Source: Coleofasciculus sp040219735 (GTDB taxonomy: Bacteria > Cyanobacteriota > Cyanobacteriia > Cyanobacteriales > Coleofasciculaceae). Taken from it: DNA of 64,000 nucleotides. The DNA is taken from the NCBI GenBank assembly GCA_040219735.1, contig JAVJRX010000045.1, one strand, 5' to 3'. Positions 19,509 through 26,586 of the stretch are shown here, in pieces. The position numbers and the translations under genes were made by a program. A model generated the notes under the pieces. It saw nothing but the letters and a program-made list of their open reading frames with translations. It was not told the origin of the DNA and did no database searches. How positions within the stretch are numbered: the stretch's first letter is position 1; every line of letters starts with the position of its first letter.

Positions 19509-19919
19509 TTAAGAAGCTTTATGAGTCGGCTGTTTGGCGGCTGAACCCGAAGAGCGACATTGAGGAGGCTCGGCTAACACCGCGATGATTCCCACCCTTT
19601 TGGTTTCTAGGGTGGTATCGCTAAGCAAATCAACCACCTCTACTCCCAAAATCTCCTGGATTAGCTCTCTTAATAGAGGCTTGATCGCGGCATTCAAATC
19701 CGATCGCACCTGCTGGGTTAGGGCTTCCTCTCCCTGGTTAGCGAGTAACTGCTCTGGCTGAGTAACGGCATCTTCCAGAATAAGCGTAACTCTATTGCCT
19801 TGAATACTGCTAGTTATTTGGCTCGGTTGATGCCCAAGTTGCTCACGGTACAGTGATTGTACTTCTTGGGAGAGGTTGCGTTCCAACTGCCCACGGGTCG
19901 GAAGTGCTTTTTTTGACAT
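19509..19919 (-). CDS. DUF2294 family protein
   Basis: 136 residues. The N-terminus PTRGQLERNLSQEVQSLYREQLGHQPSQI and the sequence QVRSDLNAAIKPLLRELIQEILGVEVVDLLSD match the DUF2294 family as I know it, common in cyanobacteria and some Gram-positives. Small soluble alpha/beta protein; molecular role unknown. The last 20 residues (CRSSGSAAKQ onward) are unlike the family and probably free. It is divergent to the response regulator gene 276 nt away; I see no regulator-specific repeat in between. Confidence 0.8.
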   Translation of the reverse strand: MSKKALPTRGQLERNLSQEVQSLYREQLGHQPSQITSSIQGNRVTLILEDAVTQPEQLLANQGEEALTQQVRSDLNAAIKPLLRELIQEILGVEVVDLLSDTTLETKRVGIIAVLAEPPQCRSSGSAAKQPTHKAS

Positions 19920-20195
19920 AGACGTAACGGACGTAACGTAGAGGACGATAGCAATGAATTAGCTCAGATGGATGCTTGGAAATTAAGCGTATCACAAAAT
20001 GTCACACTCAAACTCTTGATCGCACAGGTTGCATCTGCTCACGTCCACCAAGTCCTCTGGGAGCATTTTATGAGATGCATTAGTAGCCAAGATATGACCA
20101 ATGGCGAATCACTATCTAGAGTAACAGTTGTTACAAAATCTTGACATTAGCTTTGTTAACCTAAGTAACAACCCCGAAAAAGGAAGCAAAATGCC

Positions 20196-20981
20196 GTGGG
20201 ATCATCGGTTTGTATTCAGATTATCGAGGGAAATCCCCATTTGCGATCGCTGCTAGGTTGGCACTTGCAGCAGGCGGACTATTGGGTTTATCAATCCGCC
20301 ACCCTCTATCAAGCCAGAGAGACATTCTACAATCGCCAACCCACTCTCGTCATTCTCGACTCTGACTTGCCCGATGGCGATGGAGTAGAGTTTTGCCGCT
20401 GGATTCAGCAGCAGCGACGTTCGTTAATTTTAATGCTGTCTGCCCGTAATCACGAAGCCGATATTGTCCAAGGGTTAAAAGCCGGTGCTGATGATTATCT
20501 GACTAAACCCTTTGGGATGCAGGAATTTCTGGCAAGAGTTGAGGCGCTGATTCGACGCATCCGGATGACGGCTGTACCAATGACGCTGGAATATGGTGAT
20601 CTCAAAATTGATTTAGTCCAGCGCCGGGTTTGTTACCAAGGGGAGTTTGTTGATTTAACGCCTCAGGAATTTAGTTTGCTCTACGTCTTAACCCAAGCTG
20701 AAGGACTACCATTGAGTCGTTCTGAATTACTACGTCGGGCGTGGCCCGATGCTATTGACAATCCCCGTACTATTGATACCCATGTCCTCTCGTTGCGTAA
20801 AAAAATTGAAACTGATCCCCGACAACCGAGTTTAATTCAAACGGTACGGAATGTCGGTTATCGGTTTAATCCAGACATGCTGGAGAGGAGCCAATCAACT
20901 GTAGGAGGACAAGAGAATAATTATCCGACTTCTCGATCCAATGCCGCACCCGTAGCCGCGAGTACAGCTTGGGGGCAATAG
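20196..20981 (+). CDS. OmpR-family response regulator
   Basis: 261 residues. The receiver domain (1-120) has the phospho-acceptor Asp55 in LVILDSDLPDGDG, Ser82 in MLSARN and Lys104 in DYLTKPFG. The winged-helix DNA-binding domain (130-225) has LDLTP-like DLTPQEFSLLYVL, RSELLRRAW, RTIDTHVLSLRKKIE and the final VRNVGYRF. The acidic pocket at positions 11-13 reads EGN instead of the usual two acids, which may weaken Mg binding. The C-terminal 35 residues are low complexity. Starts at GTG 20196 with AGGAAG about nine bases upstream. No cognate histidine kinase is adjacent. Which cyanobacterial Rre it corresponds to is not decidable here. Confidence 0.9.
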   Translation: MGSSVCIQIIEGNPHLRSLLGWHLQQADYWVYQSATLYQARETFYNRQPTLVILDSDLPDGDGVEFCRWIQQQRRSLILMLSARNHEADIVQGLKAGADDYLTKPFGMQEFLARVEALIRRIRMTAVPMTLEYGDLKIDLVQRRVCYQGEFVDLTPQEFSLLYVLTQAEGLPLSRSELLRRAWPDAIDNPRTIDTHVLSLRKKIETDPRQPSLIQTVRNVGYRFNPDMLERSQSTVGGQENNYPTSRSNAAPVAASTAWGQ

Positions 20982-21053
20982 TTCCAGGTGCAGGGGAAGC
21001 AATGTAGAGACGCGATGCAAGAAGCGTCTGGGAGTTAAGTGTTGCAGTGACTC

Positions 21054-21121
21054 AGGGCGGGTTTTGAACAAAACAAATGTTATTATCAATAGCTTGCGCG
21101 AAATCCCTAAACCCGCCCCTA
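21054..21121. repeat. dispersed repeat with AGGGCGGGTTT ends
   Basis: AGGGCGGGTTTTGAAC ... CCTAAACCCGCCCCT forms an imperfect hairpin of about 68 bp. Similar units are at 54281-54342 and 60104-60164. A degenerate AGACGCG-type palindrome precedes it at about 21007-21029. Confidence 0.55.
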
Positions 21122-21157
21122 TACTCACTCGTCATGCCTTATGCGCCAAGTGAAGGG

Positions 21158-21964
21158 TCAAAACTCCTCTACCCCCCACTCTTGAGCCGCTTGCGCTTGG
21201 GCTTTTACTAAGGAATCTCGTAACAGGTTCCAGTCCATATTAGTCGCTGATGTATCTTGCATGAGCTGACCTGTCTGTAAATACAATATCCGATTACAGA
21301 AGAGTTTAGCCATGTCTAACTGATGATTAACCATTAAAACGGTAATCTGATCCTGATCCGCCATGTCAGCCAAGACACCCAGAACATGAGAGGCTGTCCC
21401 CGCATCGAGGGCGGATGTGGGTTCATCCAGTAAGATAATTTGGGGTTGACAAATTAAAGCCCGCGCGATCGCAACCAGTTGTCGCTGTCCGACTGAAAGT
21501 TGTAATTCGGTGCGTTCCAGCCAATTTTCTGGGATGTGAAGCCGTTCCCCATAGGTTTGAATCCGTTGTGCGATCGCGGATTTTCCTAGCTGCTGTAACA
21601 CCAATGGATAAGCCAGCGCCTCCCGTACCGTCATTCCCAATAATTTTGGTTCTTGGGGAACCAGCATAATTTGCCGTCGTAACTGAAGCACAGGAATAGT
21701 CTGAATCTCTTGATTATCCAGATAAATCTTACCGCTGGTTGGCTCACTCAATCGGTTCAACAGCCGCAGCAGTGAACTTTTGCCTGCACCAGACGGACCA
21801 ATTAAGGTTATGCGATCGCCTTTAGCTACCTCAAAAGAAATATCACCCAGAATAGTGGTTCCTGGAATCGCCCCTTTAGCTGATGTGACAAAACTCACTT
21901 GCTTCAGTTGGAGTTGAGCAACCGTCGGGGATAATGAATAATCATATACCATGGGCGAGTTCAT
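21158..21964 (-). CDS. ABC transporter ATP-binding protein
   Basis: 268-residue single nucleotide-binding domain. Walker A GPSGAGKSS at 56-64, Q-loop VPQEPKL, Walker B IILLDEPTSALD, H-loop VNHQ. The signature is LSVGQRQLVAIARAL, with Val instead of the first Gly of LSGGQ. The overall sequence resembles the FetA/YbbL-type of phosphate- and metal-export ATPases, but no permease gene is adjacent, so the substrate is unknown. Before the insertion of the TnpB element its start codon lay only about 30 bases downstream of the stop codon of the membrane protein now at 23404-24588, which suggests the two once formed an operon. Confidence 0.88.
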   Translation of the reverse strand: MNSPMVYDYSLSPTVAQLQLKQVSFVTSAKGAIPGTTILGDISFEVAKGDRITLIGPSGAGKSSLLRLLNRLSEPTSGKIYLDNQEIQTIPVLQLRRQIMLVPQEPKLLGMTVREALAYPLVLQQLGKSAIAQRIQTYGERLHIPENWLERTELQLSVGQRQLVAIARALICQPQIILLDEPTSALDAGTASHVLGVLADMADQDQITVLMVNHQLDMAKLFCNRILYLQTGQLMQDTSATNMDWNLLRDSLVKAQAQAAQEWGVEEF

Positions 21965-22151
21965 TCTTAACTAGAGGTACAGTCTCATGGTTACAAAATA
22001 GCGAAGGTGAAAGCCCCCGTATTTCAATCGGGGGATGAAACCGAGCGATGCGTCCTTTTGCAGCAACTTTAGTTGCGAGTCATTTCATCCTGATAGCACT
22101 TAACCAATAATGTAGTATAATACCAACAAACATTGCAAGAAATCGAAGCAA

Positions 22152-23396
22152 GTGTTTAACCTAATTTACGAGTTTAAGTTAAAACCAACTGGCGCTCAAA
22201 TAGCCACTTTTGAGGAGTGGCTAGAACAATGTCGTCGAGTGTATAACTACGCTCTAAGTGAGCGAAAAGATTGGGTGAACTCTCGTAAATGTCCGATAAA
22301 TGCTTGCTCGATTAAAAGCGAGTACATCATACCTGCCGACAGAAAAGCACCCACCTATTCCAGCCAGTGTGGAAGTCTCACCCAAGCTAAAAAGAATATC
22401 CCTGAACTCAAGAAAGTACACTCACAAGTGCTACAACAAACCCTTAAACGTTTGCAATTGGCATTCGAGGGAATGTGGAAGAATGGGAGAGGCTTTCCAC
22501 GGTACAAGAAAGCAGGTCGGATGCGGTCATTCGTATTTCCCAGCTTGAGCAATCAACCCATTGAAGGGAGTCATGTTAGGCTACCCAAGATGGGATTAAT
22601 CAAATTCAAGCAATCCCGTTCAATACCTGAAGATGCAGTCATCAAACAGGCGCGGGTTGTGAGACGGGCATCCGGCTGGTATGTACAACTAACCCTGCAA
22701 TGGAAAGTAGATGTACCGGAAATCAATCCATCGGGTACGTCAATAGGAATAGATGTCGGTATCAGCCATTTTGCCGCCGTGTCTAATGGGCGATTGTTCG
22801 CCAATCCACAACCGTTTAAGCGACTAGAACGCAAGCTTAAATCGCTGCAACGAAAAGTAACTAATAAGCGGTTCGGGTCAAACAATCGCGCCAAGGCACA
22901 AGCCAAGGTGAGCCGACTACATGAGCGGATAGCCAACACCCGAAAAAATTACCACTGGGAGTTAGCCCATAACCTCTGTGATTGGGCGGAAATGATATTT
23001 GCCGAACAACTCAACCTGAAGGCTCTCTCGCGGGGATTCCTCTCCAAACACTGCCTAGATGCAGGTTGGGGGCAGTTTCTGGATATCCTTTCCCAATGTT
23101 GTTTCAAGCGAGGGGTGTACTTCCAGAAAGTACCCGCAGCGGGAACCAGTCAGACCTGTCCCAAGTGCCTAAAAGAGACAGGCAGAAAGAAACTCTCACA
23201 GCGGGTACACAAATGTCAGTTTTGTGGGTACACCTGCGATAGAGATGTAGCAGCCGCCAAGGTAGTAGAAATTAGAGGATTGCAAGCCGTGGGACACACG
23301 GTGGGTAAGCTTTCTGAGGGTAAAGGTCACGTCCTGGAAGACGCTAAACTCTGCCTCCCTACGACGGAAGAATCACCCACGCTTTCAGCCGGGTGA
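22152..23396 (+). CDS. tnpB: TnpB RNA-guided nuclease (IS605/IS1341 family)
   Basis: 414 residues. An N-terminal helix-turn-helix region (YEFKLKPTGAQIATFEEWL) is followed by the OrfB beta-barrel/RuvC part. RuvC acidic residues: Asp in SIGIDVGISHF, Glu in MIFAEQLNLKAL, Asp in CDRDVAAAKVVE. The zinc ribbon has CPKC and CQFC. All are intact, so the nuclease is probably active with an omega RNA made from the 3' end of the element. Starts at GTG 22152, with no in-frame ATG nearby. The coding frame reads through the right-end hairpin and stops seven bases before the end of the element. Highly similar to the second copy at 61534-62787. Confidence 0.93.
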   Translation: MFNLIYEFKLKPTGAQIATFEEWLEQCRRVYNYALSERKDWVNSRKCPINACSIKSEYIIPADRKAPTYSSQCGSLTQAKKNIPELKKVHSQVLQQTLKRLQLAFEGMWKNGRGFPRYKKAGRMRSFVFPSLSNQPIEGSHVRLPKMGLIKFKQSRSIPEDAVIKQARVVRRASGWYVQLTLQWKVDVPEINPSGTSIGIDVGISHFAAVSNGRLFANPQPFKRLERKLKSLQRKVTNKRFGSNNRAKAQAKVSRLHERIANTRKNYHWELAHNLCDWAEMIFAEQLNLKALSRGFLSKHCLDAGWGQFLDILSQCCFKRGVYFQKVPAAGTSQTCPKCLKETGRKKLSQRVHKCQFCGYTCDRDVAAAKVVEIRGLQAVGHTVGKLSEGKGHVLEDAKLCLPTTEESPTLSAG

Positions 23397-23403
23397 GTGT
23401 CAA
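23240..23403 (+). ncRNA. predicted omega (guide) RNA scaffold of TnpB copy 1
   Basis: By analogy with other TnpB systems the scaffold overlaps the 3' end of tnpB and ends at the right-end boundary; the guide would be the first 16 or so bases beyond it (CTATTGTTCTCCTGAT, from 23404). The 5' boundary given is a guess. The conserved 3' hairpin and its compensatory change relative to copy 2 support a structured RNA. Inference only; no transcript evidence. Confidence 0.35.
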
Positions 23404-24588
23404 CTATTGTTCTCCTGATTCGTCTACTTCTCTGACGTTTCCCACATTTACGGTAGTTTCTGCCCGGGCAATCACATCTTTAGCTAACCTTTCACTAAAT
23501 CCCACCGTAAACGCGATCGCAAAATAAAATAATTCCTCTTTTCTACCTGTAGCATTGGTTGGGTTCGTATCTAGGGGAACAAGTCCAGAACTAATCAAGG
23601 CATACATAAAAACACCAAATGATGCTCCAATTACTGGCTTAAATGCCCCGATTAAAAATGGAATGATTGGATCGAGAATTTCTCGAAACTCTACATCAAA
23701 TTCCTTAAGTCTAATTAAAATACTGACCACACTCCCCAACGCTCCAGATGCCCCAACCACAAACACTCGGAAAATAACTTGAGAATCTTCTGGAGATAAA
23801 GAAATATTTTCCAAACCAAAGGGCAAGGTTATGGTTAATTGGTTAGCCGCTTGATTTTGTTCCTTCATTAATTGAAGTTGATCCTTGACATCATCTAGCG
23901 ATGCCAAGGTTGATTCAATCGTGCTGATTCTTTCTTCCAGCGTTTGACCGCTTTCCCCAGCAACTGAGCTTAACGCTCTTTGTGGAGCCTCCATACCTGC
24001 TAAGGTTTGTTCTATTTCCCTGCGTTCATTGCTAATTTTCTCCAAGGATTGACTAACTTGGGCTATTTCTGAAGTTTGAGTTCCATAATTCAAAAAATAA
24101 ACAGAAGAAACCAGCGCAATAATCCCCGCCAACGAAAAAGGGAAACACAGTCCGATGATTACTTTGGTTGGTACTGAATCTAAATAGTAAATATCGATAA
24201 AAGTATTATAAATTGATCGTCTTAGTATGATAAAAAATGATTCGTGTCTCCGTAACGAGCGCAACAGTCTCAGGCGGGTTCGTTTTACCAGAGAAATACT
24301 AGCTTTGCCATCCACAACAAATTTAATCGCTGGAATTAAAACATCAATGATACTGGTAAGTTCAAGAACTCTTGGTTCATGTCCTTTGTCAACTTGCTTC
24401 TTTTTTATACTCAGTCTTTCAAGCCTCTGAATAAAGACTAAAATACTAGAAGTTTCGTCAAGAATTTCTTGGCGAGACTTTGGCAATTTATCAATATTTG
24501 TTTCTTTATTGACTAATTCATTAACTAATTGCATAATTTCTTGCTTTTTGATAGCGAAATTATGCATATAGTCTTGAGTTGAATTCAT
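23404..24588 (-). CDS. membrane protein with coiled coil, unknown function
   Basis: 394 residues. A charged helical N-terminus (1-150), a first membrane segment IGLCFPFSLAGIIALVSSVYF, then a coiled coil of about 80 residues (SEIAQVSQSLEKISNERREIEQ onward) that would sit outside the cytosol, then three hydrophobic segments. I do not recognise the family. Its stop codon is the first three bases after the end of the TnpB element; if the element is removed, the sequence reads the same stop, so the protein is not truncated. It is preceded 50 nt upstream by the 209-residue membrane protein and was formerly close to the ABC ATPase, so a common operon is likely. Confidence 0.75.
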   Translation of the reverse strand: MNSTQDYMHNFAIKKQEIMQLVNELVNKETNIDKLPKSRQEILDETSSILVFIQRLERLSIKKKQVDKGHEPRVLELTSIIDVLIPAIKFVVDGKASISLVKRTRLRLLRSLRRHESFFIILRRSIYNTFIDIYYLDSVPTKVIIGLCFPFSLAGIIALVSSVYFLNYGTQTSEIAQVSQSLEKISNERREIEQTLAGMEAPQRALSSVAGESGQTLEERISTIESTLASLDDVKDQLQLMKEQNQAANQLTITLPFGLENISLSPEDSQVIFRVFVVGASGALGSVVSILIRLKEFDVEFREILDPIIPFLIGAFKPVIGASFGVFMYALISSGLVPLDTNPTNATGRKEELFYFAIAFTVGFSERLAKDVIARAETTVNVGNVREVDESGEQ

Positions 24589-24638
24589 TCTAGGCTTCCC
24601 GATACATCATCGTTCCCAGGCAGAGCCTCCCTTAATTT

Positions 24639-25235
24639 TCAAGGGAGCAAACCTTGACTAAAAACCGTCCAAATTGTCCAACCATCTACGAGTAATAACA
24701 ATAGCGTCAATCCTAGCAAAATTAGATACATCCAAGGTTGTGCCAATGGACGAATATCGGTGGTATCGATACCTGTATAAGTTTCTACTAATTTAACTAA
24801 CCGAGCAAATCCCACCACACGCATGGGTAGTAAATACGCCTGAGCCGATGACTGACTCACAAAATAGTAAACCAATCCTCCTTGTCCCGTCGTCCGCATT
24901 TTTAAATCTTTAACATCCGCCCAAGGTAACTCCCAACCCTTACGGAAAAAGCGGGGAACCCATTTCGGATAAGTCACCTGAATTTTCTCATCATCCACAA
25001 TTACTCGTTCACTCAACGCCCCATAAAGCGCTAATAACCCCAAACCAATTCCTCCCCACAACAATGCTGACGGTACAGATGCCGAAGACACTTGAGCTAA
25101 AAAGGGTAGAGGTACAGTGAGCGCCACGTATAGACTCAAAAGAGTGATCCGAATTAAGGGAGAAAGGCGAAACGTGGACGGACTAGGCGGAGTTTGTTGT
25201 TCTAATTTTGATAGAGTTTCAATGTTTGATGACAT
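24639..25235 (-). CDS. membrane protein with PH-like (DUF304-type) middle part
   Basis: About 198 residues from the ATG at 25235. Two adjacent hydrophobic segments near the N-terminus, a soluble middle part (ERVIVDDEKIQVTYPKWVPRFFRKGWELPWADVKDLKMR), and a C-terminal membrane helix. The middle resembles bacterial PH-like domains in which a beta-strand ends in WADVKxL, but this is only by eye. The frame can be read from GTG 25268, overlapping the previous gene by 17 bases; neither start has a clear ribosome site. Lies between two unknown genes on the same strand and is probably cotranscribed with them. Confidence 0.7.
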   Translation of the reverse strand: MSSNIETLSKLEQQTPPSPSTFRLSPLIRITLLSLYVALTVPLPFLAQVSSASVPSALLWGGIGLGLLALYGALSERVIVDDEKIQVTYPKWVPRFFRKGWELPWADVKDLKMRTTGQGGLVYYFVSQSSAQAYLLPMRVVGFARLVKLVETYTGIDTTDIRPLAQPWMYLILLGLTLLLLLVDGWTIWTVFSQGLLP

Positions 25236-25251
25236 AGGTTTAAATTTGTCT

Positions 25252-25761
25252 TTATTTCCAAATTTCACAAGCTAAATCAACCAGCATTTCTAGCTTATTA
25301 TTGTATTGTACTGGCATATCTGGCATATATTCTCTGATATACTTCTCGAATCTTGAAGGATTGTAAGGGCTACTCGATTTTTTAGTAGATACTCTTGCTC
25401 TGCCCTCTGGTATGTGCCGAAGCCTTTCGGCATCACTCCAATCATCGGTAGTCTGGACTAACATTTTAACTACTTGTTTAGGTTCTTGGGAAGGAAGTCT
25501 AGGCAATCTGGGGAGTTTCAAGTAAAGACGAGGAATATCTTCTGTGTTAAAGAGACAAAACTTTGCACAATAATTATTAGTATTTGTTCCATAATAAATA
25601 ATTTTATTATCGTTTTTGTCGGAAATTTCTTGTATGTCCTGGTCAAGATCAATAATTCTCTGACCAATATTCAAAATTATTGTTGTTATTTCTTGCTCAG
25701 GACATTGTTTTAATATACGCTTAAGTTCCTTAAGAGAATTATTTTCAGATTTGGAATTCAT
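25252..25761 (-). CDS. hypothetical protein
   Basis: 169 residues, soluble. An N-terminal part with helical heptads (LKELKRILKQ, IIDLDQDIQEISDKNDN), a Pro/Leu-rich LPRLPRLP stretch near residue 83 and a C-terminal part rich in charged and aromatic residues (SRFEKYIREYMPDMPV). I do not recognise it. The C-terminal pattern, ending KLEMLVDLACEIWK, looks like a small helical interaction domain of the kind attached to effectors in filamentous cyanobacteria, but this is speculative. It is the first gene of a three-gene minus-strand group, with short gaps. Confidence 0.55.
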   Translation of the reverse strand: MNSKSENNSLKELKRILKQCPEQEITTIILNIGQRIIDLDQDIQEISDKNDNKIIYYGTNTNNYCAKFCLFNTEDIPRLYLKLPRLPRLPSQEPKQVVKMLVQTTDDWSDAERLRHIPEGRARVSTKKSSSPYNPSRFEKYIREYMPDMPVQYNNKLEMLVDLACEIWK

Positions 25762-25833
25762 TTTTTCTTATTTCACCAGTTCTTTCTTTTATCATAAGGA
25801 TGAGATAAATGGATAGGGGTGCAAGCTTTCATC

Positions 25834-26009
25834 TGTGTCAACTTAAGGTGAAAAGCTTTTCCCTATGAGATTTTGAATCTCGTCCCCAATTTATTAAGCC
25901 ACCTAACTAAAGCCGTTCGAGTTCCTTGTTCCCTCCCCTTAATAAGGGGAGGGTTAGGGAGGGGTCTATCTCGATGTATTGGGGATTTTTCATCTTAACT
26001 TGACACCAA
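25834..26009. repeat. MITE-like element, CCCTCCCC/GGGGAGGG family
   Basis: The ends TGTGTCAACTTAAGGTG (25834) and CATCTTAACTTGACACCA (to 26008) are imperfect inverted repeats. The centre has CCCTCCCCTTAATAAGGGGAGGG-type pairing followed by TTAGGGAGGGG, as in the unit at 16807-16914. It fills most of the 327-base gap 25762-26088. Confidence 0.55.
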
Positions 26010-26088
26010 TGTAAGCCTTGCGCCCCGGAGAGCGTTTTCCAACTCGATGTAGTACATCCCATCTTTCCCAATACTGCTCGGATAAGTT

Positions 26089-26505
26089 CTAAGTTAATTT
26101 TTTCTTCCCCTGCTCCCCCTGCTCCCCCTGCTTCCCCAACTCCCTCAGCTCCCCCAGCTCCCCCCATCTCTGTTCCGGTGTCCACACAGCATCCTTCCCT
26201 TGTCCCCAAAAGCCGTCATATTTTGTCACCTGAACATCCCCTAAAACCTTCGTCTGACAGGCTAAACGACGATTAGCCGTAGGAGAATGGGGCGGGAGAG
26301 AACGTCTCGCCTTATCCTTCCAGTTCGCTTCTGAAACCTCCCCTTCTACCTCAACCGCACAAGTACCACAGCTACCAATTCCCATACAGTTGATAATTTT
26401 GGCATTGCCGTTGTAAAGCGCTACACCATTCGCCAGTAAAACTTTGCGTAAATTACTGCCTGGGTCACATGTAAATGTCTTCCCTTGAGCTTTTACTTTA
26501 GGCAT
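26089..26505 (-). CDS. 2Fe-2S ferredoxin-like protein with repeat-derived tail
   Basis: 138 residues. A plant-type 2Fe-2S fold with ligands Cys40, Cys46, Cys49 and Cys83 (INCMGIGSCGTC ... RRLACQTKV). Electron carrier in the cytosol; the partner is unknown. The conserved part ends near residue 110 (KYDGFWGQGKDAVW). The last 25 residues (GELGELRELGKQGEQGEQG) are encoded by tandem copies of a CAGCTCCCC-type heptamer that also occurs in intergenic DNA of this window, so the natural C-terminus has been extended by repeat DNA. Divergent to cimA, 81 nt away. Confidence 0.88.
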   Translation of the reverse strand: MPKVKAQGKTFTCDPGSNLRKVLLANGVALYNGNAKIINCMGIGSCGTCAVEVEGEVSEANWKDKARRSLPPHSPTANRRLACQTKVLGDVQVTKYDGFWGQGKDAVWTPEQRWGELGELRELGKQGEQGEQGKKKLT

Positions 26506-26586
26506 TGATGATTTATCTATCTTAGTTACTACAGCTTTCTTTTTCTAGTTTACATTTCTTTACAATTTACACAACCATCCTCACTT

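Larger units (their letters stand above)
21995..23403 (+). mobile_element. IS605/IS1341-type element, copy 1 (tnpB only)
   Basis: 1409 bp. The left boundary follows TTAC (21991-21994), the right one ends in TCAA (23400-23403). In both copies TTAC is followed by a similar A-rich ATAGCGA start, and the last bases are AGTGTCAA. Left-end hairpins: CCCCCG/CGGGGG (22014-22034) and GCAACT/AGTTGC (22063-22076). Right-end hairpin: CACCC/GGGTG (23374-23395). No Y1 transposase gene, no terminal inverted repeats and no target duplication, as expected for single-strand peel-and-paste elements. IS608 uses TTAC and TCAA as its cleavage sites (known), so an IS608-like Y1 enzyme in trans is inferred. Confidence 0.85.

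Noticed and set aside
22152..23396. TnpB reading as a Cas12-type CRISPR effector
   Set aside because: Size (414 residues), the element ends and lack of repeats show an IS605-type TnpB.
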